From an uncultured Fluviicola sp. (GTDB taxonomy: Bacteria > Bacteroidota > Bacteroidia > Flavobacteriales_D > Crocinitomicaceae), in assembly GCA_913009205.1 (NCBI GenBank), contig CAJVYC010000001.1:124001-188000 (forward strand): DNA of 64,000 nucleotides, written 5' to 3'. The notes under the pieces were generated by a model. That model worked only from the letters and a program-made list of their open reading frames with translations. It made no database searches and had not been told where the DNA came from. Below, piece after piece: positions 8,683-16,652 of this stretch; positions within the stretch are counted from its first letter, which is position 1; each line of letters starts with the position of its first letter. The position numbers and the translations under genes were made by a program.

Positions 8683-10115
8683 TACTTCAGTTTTTTGTAT
8701 TTGGCGATCGCTTCGATATGCCCAGTATGCGGAAATTGATCAACTAGCGACATTTTCTCTAGCTTGTACCCTTCTTTCAATAGCGTTTCCGTATCTCTAG
8801 CTTGGGTCGAAGGATTACAAGATATATAAACGATATTCTTGGCACCCAATTCAATCACTTTTAGTAATGTCTTTGGCGCAATTCCTGCTCTCGGAGGATC
8901 CAAAATAATTGTTGTAATCTTTTCTTTGTAATGCGGGTATTCTTTTAAAAACTTACCGACATCGGCAGTATAGAAATCAATTCCATTGATACCATTTCTT
9001 TCTGCATTTTTTCTGGCATCATCGATAGCTTCTTCAACGATGTCTACACCAATAATTTTCACATCTGCGTTTCTAGATGTCAAGATTTGACCAATTGTTC
9101 CAGTTCCGCAAAACAAATCCATTACAACATCGTTTGGCTTTAATCCTTCTTCAAAAACGTAGTCCAAAGCCTTATTGTAAAGTCGTTCAGCGCTTTTCGG
9201 ATTCGTTTGAAAAAAACTCTCCATTGAGATTTCAAAATCCAAACCAAGTAATCTTTCTACTATGACAGGCTCTCCAAATAACAGCTCGCATTGACCGTTT
9301 TCGATTTTCGCTCTATCGGCAACATTGTCATTTACTGTATGCTGAACTCCTGCTAGACGATCGCCTAATTTTTCTTTTAAGAAATCAACTAAAAATTTTG
9401 AATCGAATTTTTCCACATCTTGCGATGAAGTCACGAAATTCAATAGCAATTTATCCTGATGAAAAGATTTTCGCACGACAATATGACGGAAAAATCCAAT
9501 CTTTTGAGGTGGATGCCAAGCCGGCAATCCAGTTGATTTTAATAATTCTCGAATTTCAATCAAAATGGTTTCCCATTGCTCATCAAACATTCCGCTTGGC
9601 TTGTCTAAGGACTCCACTTTCCACCACGTCCCTCTTCTTTTAAAACCTAAAGCAAATGCATCATCAAGCTCTTCTCCTGTCTTTAAATCATGTTCTATTG
9701 AAGAGAAACTGTACTCCATTTTGTTTCTGTAATAGAAATGTTCTGGAGATGATATAAATTCATCGAAAATTTCGGTTGGATCCTCGATCCTTCCTATTCT
9801 TCTATAAATCTCTAACGTTGATTCTTGTTTGGCTTTTTCTTGTTCATCAATTGGAACATAAATATATGGCCCACCAGAAATTTCTTGAAACTCTGATTCT
9901 TTTTCAAGAGGCGATCTTTCGACAACCTCGATGAGCTTAGCTTCAGCAAATCGTTTTCTTTTTTTGGCCACTCTAGCCTTAACCGTTTGACCGGGAAATG
10001 CGTTATCAACGAACACGACATAATCGCCATCGTCTGTTGGGATTTTTGCAACTCCCTTACCACCGAATGCATAACCAGAAATTTCAACTGTTATGACGTC
10101 TGCTCTTTTAAACAT
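8682..10115 (-). CDS. rlmD: 23S rRNA (uracil-C5)-methyltransferase, RlmD/RumA family
   Basis: A 477-residue SAM-dependent RNA methyltransferase that makes 5-methyluridine in 23S rRNA. The N-terminal 60 residues form a TRAM RNA-binding domain (GYAFGGKGVAKI). SAM motifs include DLFCGTGTIG. The catalytic core shows ILDPPRAGI and SCNPSTQARD, whose cysteine is the nucleophile. No clear four-cysteine iron-sulfur motif is seen near the N terminus, so it may be a cluster-free member. It lies 6 bases after lpxA and overlaps cinA by one base. The exact target uridine is inferred from family. Confidence 0.9.
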   Translation of the reverse strand: MFKRADVITVEISGYAFGGKGVAKIPTDDGDYVVFVDNAFPGQTVKARVAKKRKRFAEAKLIEVVERSPLEKESEFQEISGGPYIYVPIDEQEKAKQESTLEIYRRIGRIEDPTEIFDEFISSPEHFYYRNKMEYSFSSIEHDLKTGEELDDAFALGFKRRGTWWKVESLDKPSGMFDEQWETILIEIRELLKSTGLPAWHPPQKIGFFRHIVVRKSFHQDKLLLNFVTSSQDVEKFDSKFLVDFLKEKLGDRLAGVQHTVNDNVADRAKIENGQCELLFGEPVIVERLLGLDFEISMESFFQTNPKSAERLYNKALDYVFEEGLKPNDVVMDLFCGTGTIGQILTSRNADVKIIGVDIVEEAIDDARKNAERNGINGIDFYTADVGKFLKEYPHYKEKITTIILDPPRAGIAPKTLLKVIELGAKNIVYISCNPSTQARDTETLLKEGYKLEKMSLVDQFPHTGHIEAIAKYKKLK

Positions 10116-10121
10116 TTGTTA

Positions 10122-10898
10122 TTAGATCATTCCGCGGATAATCCCTCTGTCGGATTCCGCTATAAAATCAAGGATTTGATTCCTCACTTTCGATTCTGGA
10201 ATTTGCTCATGAACGGCTTCAATTCCTTTACTAATATTGTTATTCATAACATAAAGCAGTCTATAAACATCTTCGATTGCCTTAACATCTTCATCATCAA
10301 AACCTCTTCGTCTTAACCCTATGGAGTTAACTCCTGCATAACCGATTGGCTCTCTAGCCGCCTTAACGAAAGGTGGAATATTTTTTCTTACTAGCGATCC
10401 TCCAGCAACAAATGAATGCGCTCCAATTCGAACAAATTGCTGCGTCCCCACTTTACCTTCTAGAATTGCATAATCTTCAATGATATTATGTCCAGCCAAT
10501 CCAACAAAACTCGCTAGAATAACATTGTCACCAACTTGGCAATCGTGCGCAACATGAACATAAGTCATTAAAAGACAATTACTTCCGACTTTAGTCACCC
10601 ATTTGTCTTTTGTACCTCTATGGATCGTAACACATTCTCTAATCACCGTATTATCACCGATCTCAACGGTTGTTTCTTCTCCTTCGAATTTTAAATCCTG
10701 AGGCTCAACACCGATAACCGATCCGGGGTAAATCTTACAATTTTTACCGATAGTAGTTCCAGGATAGATTGTCACATTGGGATGAATATGCGTTCCTTCA
10801 CCGATAATAACATTATCACAAATAGTTGTAAAAGAATCAACTCTTACGTTTTTGCCTAATTTGGCACCTTTAGATATATTCGATTGTGTACTAATCAT
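10122..10898 (-). CDS. lpxA: Acyl-ACP:UDP-N-acetylglucosamine O-acyltransferase
   Basis: First enzyme of lipid A synthesis: moves a hydroxyacyl chain from ACP to the 3-OH of UDP-GlcNAc in the cytosol. The 258 residues are a left-handed beta helix of hexapeptide repeats (for example IGEGTH, IHPNVT, IYPGTT, IGKNCK), with the catalytic histidine in HVAHDC and a helical C terminus. Length is as expected (about 260). Its ATG overlaps the stop of the lpxC/fabZ fusion by four bases, so the two are translationally coupled. Confidence 0.96.
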   Translation of the reverse strand: MISTQSNISKGAKLGKNVRVDSFTTICDNVIIGEGTHIHPNVTIYPGTTIGKNCKIYPGSVIGVEPQDLKFEGEETTVEIGDNTVIRECVTIHRGTKDKWVTKVGSNCLLMTYVHVAHDCQVGDNVILASFVGLAGHNIIEDYAILEGKVGTQQFVRIGAHSFVAGGSLVRKNIPPFVKAAREPIGYAGVNSIGLRRRGFDDEDVKAIEDVYRLLYVMNNNISKGIEAVHEQIPESKVRNQILDFIAESDRGIIRGMI

Positions 10899-12295
10899 TC
10901 TTTATCTTTAATGACTTGCGCTAACATTTGAGCTTCAACAACTGGCTGTCCATTGACATAACCAGTTCCACCCATATTAACCAAACCTCTTCGTATTGGA
11001 GACAATAACTCCAATTCAAACACTATAGTATCTCCTGGTGTTACTTTTTTCTTAAACTTAACACCATCAATTTTCATAAAGTAGGTTGAATAAAAATGCG
11101 GCTCATCCACTTTACTTAAAGCAAAAATACCTCCCACTTGCGCCATCGCTTCAATCATTAATACTCCTGGAAACACTGGGTTACCTGGGAAATGCCCCTG
11201 AAATATAGGCTCATTCATTGTAATATTCTTCACTCCAATGATTGACTGGTCTTCAATAGACATAATTTTGTCGACCATCAAGAATGGGAACCTATGCGGC
11301 AACATACTTTCAATATCTACAATATCGTAAAGCGGCTTTTTCGTTATATCGAATTGCTTCCCTAACTTCTCTTCGCTTTTCATGTAAGCCTTCAACACTT
11401 TGGCAAAAACAACATTCCCAGCATGACCTGGGCGTGCAGCTAAAATGTGCCCTTTAATAGGACGCCCGATTAAAGCCAAATCACCAACAATGTCAAGTAA
11501 CTTATGACGCGCCGGCTCATTTTCAAATTTCAATTTTGTGCTGTTCAAAACACCAATACCTTCAACGGCAATCTTCTTATCTTCTTTGCCTAAAAGCTTC
11601 GCTAAATGATCCAGTTCTTTCTGGCTAACATTTTCTCTTTCAACAAGAACGATAGCGTTATCTAAATCCCCCCCTTTAATCAAATTATTGGTTGCTAGGA
11701 ACTCTAATTCTCTCAGAAAAACAAATGTTCTACACGAAGCTATTTCAGTCTTAAAATCATTGATGCTGTACATTGTAGCATGCTGCGTGCCAAGAACAGG
11801 CGATTTGTAATCAACCATCACGGTTAACCTGTAATTATCATCTGGGATCGCAAGAAATTCAACTCCTTTGTCAAGATCTTCCCATTTAATATTTTCCTTT
11901 AACTCAAGATAGACTCTATCTTTATCTTGATCTTCGTAACCAACCTCTTCGATAGCATCGACGAATAATTGAGAACTCCCGTCCATAATTGGAATTTCAG
12001 GACCGTCAATTTTAATAAGCGCGTTGTCCACTTGGCATCCGTAAAGTGCTGCAAGAATGTGCTCAGTCGTATAAACTTTTGCTCCGTTTTGCTCTAATGT
12101 TGTCCCTCTATCAGTAGCTACTACAAGATCGCAATCCGCTTTAATTGTCGGTTCTCCTTCTAGATCAATTCTTTGAAATATGTACCCGTGATTTCCATCT
12201 GCAGGAACAATTTCCACGTTTACTTTCTCACCTGTATGTAGTCCAATTCCTGAAAGTTTAACAGGAGCTTTTAGCGTTCTTTGCTTTTCCGCCAT
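10895..12295 (-). CDS. lpxC/fabZ: Bifunctional LpxC deacetylase / FabZ dehydratase fusion
   Basis: A 466-residue fusion typical of Bacteroidota. Residues 1 to about 310 are LpxC, the zinc-dependent UDP-3-O-acyl-GlcNAc deacetylase that commits the cell to lipid A. Zinc-site elements are TTEHILAALYG, HKLLDIVGDLALIG and RPGHAGN. The last 150 or so residues are FabZ, the hotdog-fold hydroxyacyl-ACP dehydratase of fatty acid synthesis, with LPHRFPFLMVDKI and the catalytic-helix segment GHFPGNPVFPGVLMIEAMAQ. The fusion joins the two pathways that compete for hydroxyacyl-ACP. It starts 6 bases after lpxD. Confidence 0.97.
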   Translation of the reverse strand: MAEKQRTLKAPVKLSGIGLHTGEKVNVEIVPADGNHGYIFQRIDLEGEPTIKADCDLVVATDRGTTLEQNGAKVYTTEHILAALYGCQVDNALIKIDGPEIPIMDGSSQLFVDAIEEVGYEDQDKDRVYLELKENIKWEDLDKGVEFLAIPDDNYRLTVMVDYKSPVLGTQHATMYSINDFKTEIASCRTFVFLRELEFLATNNLIKGGDLDNAIVLVERENVSQKELDHLAKLLGKEDKKIAVEGIGVLNSTKLKFENEPARHKLLDIVGDLALIGRPIKGHILAARPGHAGNVVFAKVLKAYMKSEEKLGKQFDITKKPLYDIVDIESMLPHRFPFLMVDKIMSIEDQSIIGVKNITMNEPIFQGHFPGNPVFPGVLMIEAMAQVGGIFALSKVDEPHFYSTYFMKIDGVKFKKKVTPGDTIVFELELLSPIRRGLVNMGGTGYVNGQPVVEAQMLAQVIKDKE

Positions 12296-12301
12296 GAGTT
12301 A

Positions 12302-13342
12302 CTAATCTTTGGTTAATGATTTTATTTTATCTTCTAATGCGTGCAATCTATCTAATATTCTCGGCAATCTTCTGAAGCCTAAATATGATTTTTTATATTC
12401 TTTCGCGTCAAATCCAGGAGAGCCCATCATTGTTATATCATCTTTCACATCTCCACCAATTCCTGACTGAGCAGCAATTTTAACTCTATCGCCTATTTTA
12501 ATATGACCTGATAGACCAACTTGTCCCCCCATTAATACATTTCGCCCAACTTTGGTTGATCCCGCAACACCAGTCTGAGCAGCCATTGCAGAATCTTGTC
12601 CTATTTCTACATTATGCCCAATTTGAACAAGGTTGTCAATTTTGGCACCTTTACGAATAATTGTGCTCCCCATTGTTGCTCTGTCAATTGTAGAATTCGC
12701 TCCAATATCAACATTATCTTCAAGGATTACATTTCCGATTTGAGGAATTTTTTGAAATTCTCCTTTTTCATTTGGCGCGAATCCAAATCCGTCAGCTCCA
12801 ATTACAGCACCTGAATGGATAATACAATTCTTACCTATTATGCAATCTCTATAAATTGTCGCACCTGCGTAAATTACAGTTCCTTCGCCAACTTCGACAT
12901 TGGTTCCAATATTTACATTTGGATAGATTGAAACTTTATCCCCAATTATAGAATTAGCTCCGATATAAGAAAAAGCTCCCAAGTATAAATCTTTACCGAC
13001 CTTAGCAGCTTGATCAATAAATGACGGTGATTCGATTCTAGGTTCTTGATTGTTCATTGTATCATAAATCTCGAGCAGCTTTGCAAAGCAACCATAAGCA
13101 TCATCTACTTTGATTAAAGTCAAGGATTCTGGAATCGGTTGAGAAGGCTTAAATGTGTTGTTTACTATACAAATACTTGAACCTGTAGTGTAAATATACT
13201 CTTCGTACTTAGGATTGGCCAAAAACGACAATGCGCCCGGTTTCCCTTCTTCAATTTTCGCAAGGGTATCTACTTCAATAGAAGAGTTCCCTTGAACTTC
13301 TCCATTAATTAATCCAGCAATTTGCTCAGCAGAAAATTTCAT
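12302..13342 (-). CDS. lpxD: UDP-3-O-acylglucosamine N-acyltransferase
   Basis: Third step of lipid A synthesis, adding an N-linked hydroxyacyl chain to UDP-3-O-acyl-glucosamine. The 346-residue protein has the N-terminal LpxD domain ([31 protein letters not shown]). A left-handed beta helix of hexapeptide repeats follows, with the catalytic histidine in the IGHNVEIGQ region and a short C-terminal helix. Length agrees with E. coli LpxD (341). First gene of lpxD-lpxC/fabZ-lpxA-rlmD-cinA. A perfect -7 box ends four bases before its ATG. Confidence 0.96.
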   Translation of the reverse strand: MKFSAEQIAGLINGEVQGNSSIEVDTLAKIEEGKPGALSFLANPKYEEYIYTTGSSICIVNNTFKPSQPIPESLTLIKVDDAYGCFAKLLEIYDTMNNQEPRIESPSFIDQAAKVGKDLYLGAFSYIGANSIIGDKVSIYPNVNIGTNVEVGEGTVIYAGATIYRDCIIGKNCIIHSGAVIGADGFGFAPNEKGEFQKIPQIGNVILEDNVDIGANSTIDRATMGSTIIRKGAKIDNLVQIGHNVEIGQDSAMAAQTGVAGSTKVGRNVLMGGQVGLSGHIKIGDRVKIAAQSGIGGDVKDDITMMGSPGFDAKEYKKSYLGFRRLPRILDRLHALEDKIKSLTKD

Positions 13343-13346
13343 ATAT

Positions 13347-13354
13347 CAAAATTA
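13347..13354 (-). promoter_or_regulatory. -7 promoter box of lpxD, four bases before the ATG
   Basis: Reads TAATTTTG on the minus strand, a perfect match to the Bacteroidota -7 consensus TAnnTTTG. Only ATAT separates it from the start codon, so transcription should begin at or next to the ATG. No good -33 TTG is present; a TTA lies 18 bases upstream. Confidence 0.55.
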
Positions 13355-13415
13355 TAAAAACAATGGTGTAACTAATAGGAATACGTTGAATTTATTAACA
13401 TCGTTGGCTTAACAA

Positions 13416-14099
13416 TCATATGTCGCACTCTTCCAAAGAGAAATGGTGGAAATTAGAAATATTGAGTTTAGTTTTGTACCAGATCATTGTCATCCCGATT
13501 GTTTTCCCTTTATACTCAATGGTAATGTGATGTTCAGGCTTTGGTCGCAGTGCAAAATCACTTTTTTCAAAATCGATTCGACCCGTTGCTTTGATTTTGT
13601 AATAGATTTTAGGAGTACTTATTAAGCCTAACTTTTCCTGCTGACAGGATACGACAGAACTTGAGTCAGCAAAAACCATGTCCTTATCATTAGGAATCTT
13701 TATGATTGTTCCTTCTCCTTGGGTTGTCGTTTTGATACCTTTTACATTTTTAGCAAGAAACACTTCTGATATAAAGCTCTCATAAGGCAATGTAAAAACT
13801 AAACTCAGGTCTTTTCTTTCGATAAGGTAAGCCTTTCCATTTTTGGTTTTATTGCTCTTACCAAAGTCCACATCTCCGTCATTCAGTGCTTGAATAACTT
13901 CCTTGTACGAGATCCCTTTCTCCTTCAATAGTATTGCCGTACTGTCAGAGATAACGATCAAACGATCTAAAACAGCATTCTTAACTCTATTGGAAGGTGT
14001 CCATGAACAACCTCTATTTTGGAAAAAGAAGATTACGAACACAAGACCCAATCCAAATCCGATTCCATAAAATTTCAGTCTACGTACAAACGTTTCCAT
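13416..14099 (-). CDS. Membrane-anchored conserved hypothetical protein
   Basis: A 227-residue protein I do not recognise. Residues 10-26 form one transmembrane helix (FYGIGFGLGLVFVIFFF) followed by NRGCSWTPSNRVKNAV. The rest is soluble, with a short helical segment (residues 40-75) and then a beta-rich region. The topology suggests a small cytosolic N terminus and a periplasmic body. Similar single-helix proteins with a C-W-x-P patch after the membrane segment occur in other Bacteroidota, but I cannot assign a function. It precedes lpxD by 73 bases in the same direction. A near-match -7 box (TATCTTCG) lies 15 bases before its ATG. Confidence 0.7.
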   Translation of the reverse strand: METFVRRLKFYGIGFGLGLVFVIFFFQNRGCSWTPSNRVKNAVLDRLIVISDSTAILLKEKGISYKEVIQALNDGDVDFGKSNKTKNGKAYLIERKDLSLVFTLPYESFISEVFLAKNVKGIKTTTQGEGTIIKIPNDKDMVFADSSSVVSCQQEKLGLISTPKIYYKIKATGRIDFEKSDFALRPKPEHHITIEYKGKTIGMTMIWYKTKLNISNFHHFSLEECDI

Positions 14100-14176
14100 A
14101 AGTTGAATTTTGTGCGAAGATAATCACTCCTTCATGAATTCTGAATTATAAATGACCTTTTGTGAATTGATGGCAT

Positions 14177-14211
14177 AAAAAAAGCCGTCTTGATTGATTC
14201 AAGACGGCTTT
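14177..14211 (-). terminator. Intrinsic terminator of trxA
   Basis: A perfect 13-bp inverted repeat (14181-14193 with 14199-14211) around a 5-base loop, followed on the minus strand by seven T. It begins 19 bases past the trxA stop codon. Its arms (AAAGCCGTCT / AGACGGCTTT) recur in the terminator at 22144. Confidence 0.9.
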
Positions 14212-14230
14212 CAGTATCTATATCACTCTA

Positions 14231-14548
14231 CTAAATAAGAACGTCTAATTTTGATTTTAATTGTGCTTCTGGAACTGCGCCAACTGATTTATCAGCAACT
14301 TCTCCTCCTTTGATAAACAAAACCGTTGGAATGTTTCTAACTCCAAATTTAGCAGAAATACCAGGGTTATTATCAACATTCACCTTACCGATAATTGCTT
14401 TTCCATCGTAATCCCCTGCCATTTTTTCGATGATTGGCCCAATCATTCTACACGGTCCACACCATTCAGCCCAAAAGTCAACAACTACTGGTCTATCTGC
14501 ATTCATTACTACCTCCTCAAAGTTCGCATCTGTTATTTCTAATGCCAT
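14231..14548 (-). CDS. trxA: Thioredoxin
   Basis: A 105-residue cytosolic disulfide reductase. The active-site WCGPC lies at residues 29-33 (VDFWAEWCGPCRM), and the cis-proline region NIPTV is present. The protein has the standard thioredoxin length with no signal peptide. It is followed by a strong terminator. It lies 106 bases after the small membrane protein gene and may have its own promoter, though none was identified with confidence. Confidence 0.97.
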   Translation of the reverse strand: MALEITDANFEEVVMNADRPVVVDFWAEWCGPCRMIGPIIEKMAGDYDGKAIIGKVNVDNNPGISAKFGVRNIPTVLFIKGGEVADKSVGAVPEAQLKSKLDVLI

Positions 14549-14654
14549 ATCTCTATATTTTTGTTTATTAATTCACCTTGCGGTATAAATTTACCTTTTC
14601 TATTCTTGAAGTCAATTATTTTGCCATTAATTTTTTTTGCGTCACCTTGTCATA

Positions 14655-15053
14655 CTATACATTCAAAACACGCATTTTTTTCATCGTTTTTTGATTCTCT
14701 GTCTTTAAACAGAAGAAATACTCTCCATTTGACAGAGCAGTAGAATCAAACCTTACAATATTCCCTCCCTTTGTTGCCATTTTTTCCATAACTGTCGCAA
14801 TGTCATTTAAATCCTGATCTAGAATTGTCAGTTTTACATCTCTCTGAGCTTCTGTTGTGAAATAAAACTCTAGTTCTCCTTTCGCAGGATCTTGCTCAAG
14901 CGGATAAAGCACGCAAAAGTCAGATTGAACTATTGCCCCTCTGCTCAACCTTTTCAAAAGAAGTCTATATAAAATAAACACTACCGTACCGACAAGTGTA
15001 ACGTACAAAATGCCGATCACTACATCCATAAAAGAATATCCTACTAATAACAT
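14655..15053 (-). CDS. Unknown membrane-anchored protein with a small beta-sandwich domain
   Basis: A 132-residue protein. Residues 7-30 form a transmembrane segment (MDVVIGILYVTLVGTVVFIL), followed by basic residues (LLLKRLSRG). The C-terminal 100 residues look like one small beta-sandwich: ELEFYFTTEAQRDVKLTIL, then LSNGEYFFCLKTENQKTMKK and a final valine-rich strand. This resembles the FlgD/T9SS-sorting type of Ig-like fold more than any enzyme. By the positive-inside rule the basic patch after the helix suggests the domain could face the cytosol; the topology is uncertain. Its ATG lies within TAATATG of the DUF493 stop, so the two are probably co-translated. Confidence 0.6.
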   Translation of the reverse strand: MLLVGYSFMDVVIGILYVTLVGTVVFILYRLLLKRLSRGAIVQSDFCVLYPLEQDPAKGELEFYFTTEAQRDVKLTILDQDLNDIATVMEKMATKGGNIVRFDSTALSNGEYFFCLKTENQKTMKKMRVLNV

Positions 15054-15054
15054 A

Positions 15055-15321
15055 TTATAGCGCCATTAAGCCTTCTATAGAAGACGATTTATTATACTTA
15101 TCAATTATCGAGTCGACATCCAACATCATTTCCTTCGCACTAATACTGACGTACTTTCCAGTTTTCGATGGCTGTAATTTTAAATCTACAGCACCATCAA
15201 AAAGCGCGGTAGTCTTAGCTATCGCTTCCGGTTTATTTGGAATTATAAACTTGAACAAATAAACATTGGGCCACTCCAATAAGTCCAATTGCTTTTTCAA
15301 ATTTAAATATGGATCAGACAT
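15055..15321 (-). CDS. DUF493 (YbeD-like) family protein
   Basis: An 88-residue protein with the DUF493/YbeD pattern: WPNVYLFKFIIPN, then SKTGKYVSISAKEMM and a C-terminal helix. YbeD has an ACT-like fold resembling the allosteric domain of phosphoglycerate dehydrogenase, and its role is not settled. It overlaps the end of the upstream gene by 8 bases. It also has its own promoter-like TTG-N18-TATCTTTG inside that gene, so it may be expressed separately from the menaquinone operon. Confidence 0.8.
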   Translation of the reverse strand: MSDPYLNLKKQLDLLEWPNVYLFKFIIPNKPEAIAKTTALFDGAVDLKLQPSKTGKYVSISAKEMMLDVDSIIDKYNKSSSIEGLMAL

Positions 15322-15889
15322 TTTGATCTAATTTTAGCCACAAAGATAATCGTTTACTTTCTCGAACAAGAACATTTTCAGCATCTAATTTTTGAATAGC
15401 TTCAATTGCAATTGGTTCGACGGCTTCAAGCTTCTTGATTTGATTCAACACATTCATTTGATCCATTTCATTTGAAACCAAAACTCCATCCAAACTTTCG
15501 TAGTCATAACTCCATGCATTTGCATACAGCCGTGTCTCTTGAAGCAAATTCAAAACGATACTTTCAATATCACTTATCGTATTCGACACCATTATTTTTT
15601 GTTTCAATACATTTCGTATCGAACTGTATTCACGAAATATTTCTCCAAGAGATTTGTCCTTGTAATTCGACCTCACCTCTTCGAAAGCAGATTTACCTTC
15701 AATACCTCCTAAAGCAAGATACGCTTCTCGAATTTTATTCAATTTATTCAATCTTGAAAGGAAAATTTTAGGAATTGGAGAAGTGCTAATAAAGAAATTC
15801 TTATGCTTAAATAGTTCGGCTAAAAACTCATTTTCCATTGCGTCTTCATCGGTAGCTACAATATAAATTCTAGCTTCTTCACTCGTCAT
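15314..15889 (-). CDS. Unknown cytosolic helical protein
   Basis: A 191-residue protein I do not recognise. The chosen ATG (MTSEEARIYIVATDEDAMEN) overlaps the terC stop by 11 bases; an upstream in-frame start at 15943 would overlap terC by 65 bases and is less likely. The sequence is mostly helical, with no signal peptide or membrane segment and no cysteine clusters. It ends with SKRLSLWLKLDQNV. It sits in the menaquinone-terC transcript and overlaps DUF493 by 8 bases. No function can be assigned. Confidence 0.65.
   Translation of the reverse strand: MTSEEARIYIVATDEDAMENEFLAELFKHKNFFISTSPIPKIFLSRLNKLNKIREAYLALGGIEGKSAFEEVRSNYKDKSLGEIFREYSSIRNVLKQKIMVSNTISDIESIVLNLLQETRLYANAWSYDYESLDGVLVSNEMDQMNVLNQIKKLEAVEPIAIEAIQKLDAENVLVRESKRLSLWLKLDQNV
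15341..15369 (-). promoter_or_regulatory. Candidate promoter for the DUF493 gene
   Basis: On the minus strand, TTG (15369-15367), an 18-base spacer and TATCTTTG (15348-15341) match the Bacteroidota consensus TTG-N17-23-TAnnTTTG. It lies within the 3' end of the upstream gene, with the DUF493 ATG 19 bases downstream. Confidence 0.55.
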
Positions 15890-16649
15890 TGCCTTCTTTT
15901 TTCTCCAAGTTATTACGCATCTTAATATTGATAAATTCAACAATTAAAGCATAAACCATAGCGAAGTAGATATAACCTTTAGGTATTTCTTGTCCAAAAG
16001 CTTCGGCGACCAAAACAACACCAATCGTTACTAAAAAGGCAAGTGAAATCATTTTGATCGTTGGACGGTTATTGATAAAGTCGCTAATTTGTTTTGCAAA
16101 TGTCATCATGATAATCATGGAAACAATTATCGCTGCGTAAATAATCACTATAGGACCGTGCTGTTCATCACCCAATCCATTTGTCATACCAACAGCCGTA
16201 ATAATTGAGTCGAAACTAAAGACGAGATCAATTATTATTATTTGGACAATGACCGCTCTAAAGGATTTCGCTTCTTTTCCTCCATGCTCCTCCTCGCCCG
16301 TCATAGAACTGTGCATTTCAATAGTACTCTTGTAAATTAAGAACAAACCACCAGCCAAAAGAACAATACTTTGCCACGAGAACTCTCTCAAGAATTCAAA
16401 TTTCGAATTCGGGAACAGAGCAGCATCCAATTGCATCAACCAAGCGACACCGGCCAGAAGCACCAAACGCACAAATAGCGCCAAAGACAGCCCTAAATTT
16501 CTCGCTTTTCTCTGTGATGTTTTCGGCAACTTATCCGTAACAATAGAAACAAAAATGATGTTGTCTATTCCCAGTACAATCTCCAGCATAGACAAGAGAA
16601 TGAAATACATAAAACCGTCCCAAGTGAATAAAAGATAAAAGAAGTCCAT
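15879..16649 (-). CDS. TerC family integral membrane protein
   Basis: A 256-residue inner-membrane protein with about seven hydrophobic segments. It has the family hallmarks EIVLGIDNIIFVSIV near residue 25 and DLVFSFDSIITAVGMT in the middle; the acidic residues in these two related motifs are thought to bind metal. TerC proteins are linked to tellurite resistance and, in other bacteria, to manganese export that supports secreted metalloenzymes. Which applies here is unknown. It follows menD by 3 bases. Confidence 0.88.
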   Translation of the reverse strand: MDFFYLLFTWDGFMYFILLSMLEIVLGIDNIIFVSIVTDKLPKTSQRKARNLGLSLALFVRLVLLAGVAWLMQLDAALFPNSKFEFLREFSWQSIVLLAGGLFLIYKSTIEMHSSMTGEEEHGGKEAKSFRAVIVQIIIIDLVFSFDSIITAVGMTNGLGDEQHGPIVIIYAAIIVSMIIMMTFAKQISDFINNRPTIKMISLAFLVTIGVVLVAEAFGQEIPKGYIYFAMVYALIVEFINIKMRNNLEKKEGNDE

Positions 16650-16652
16650 TCG

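Noticed and set aside
15890-15943. Longer start for the unknown gene downstream of terC
   Set aside because: It would overlap terC by 65 bases and adds a basic leader with no support; the ATG at 15889 overlaps terC by the usual few bases.
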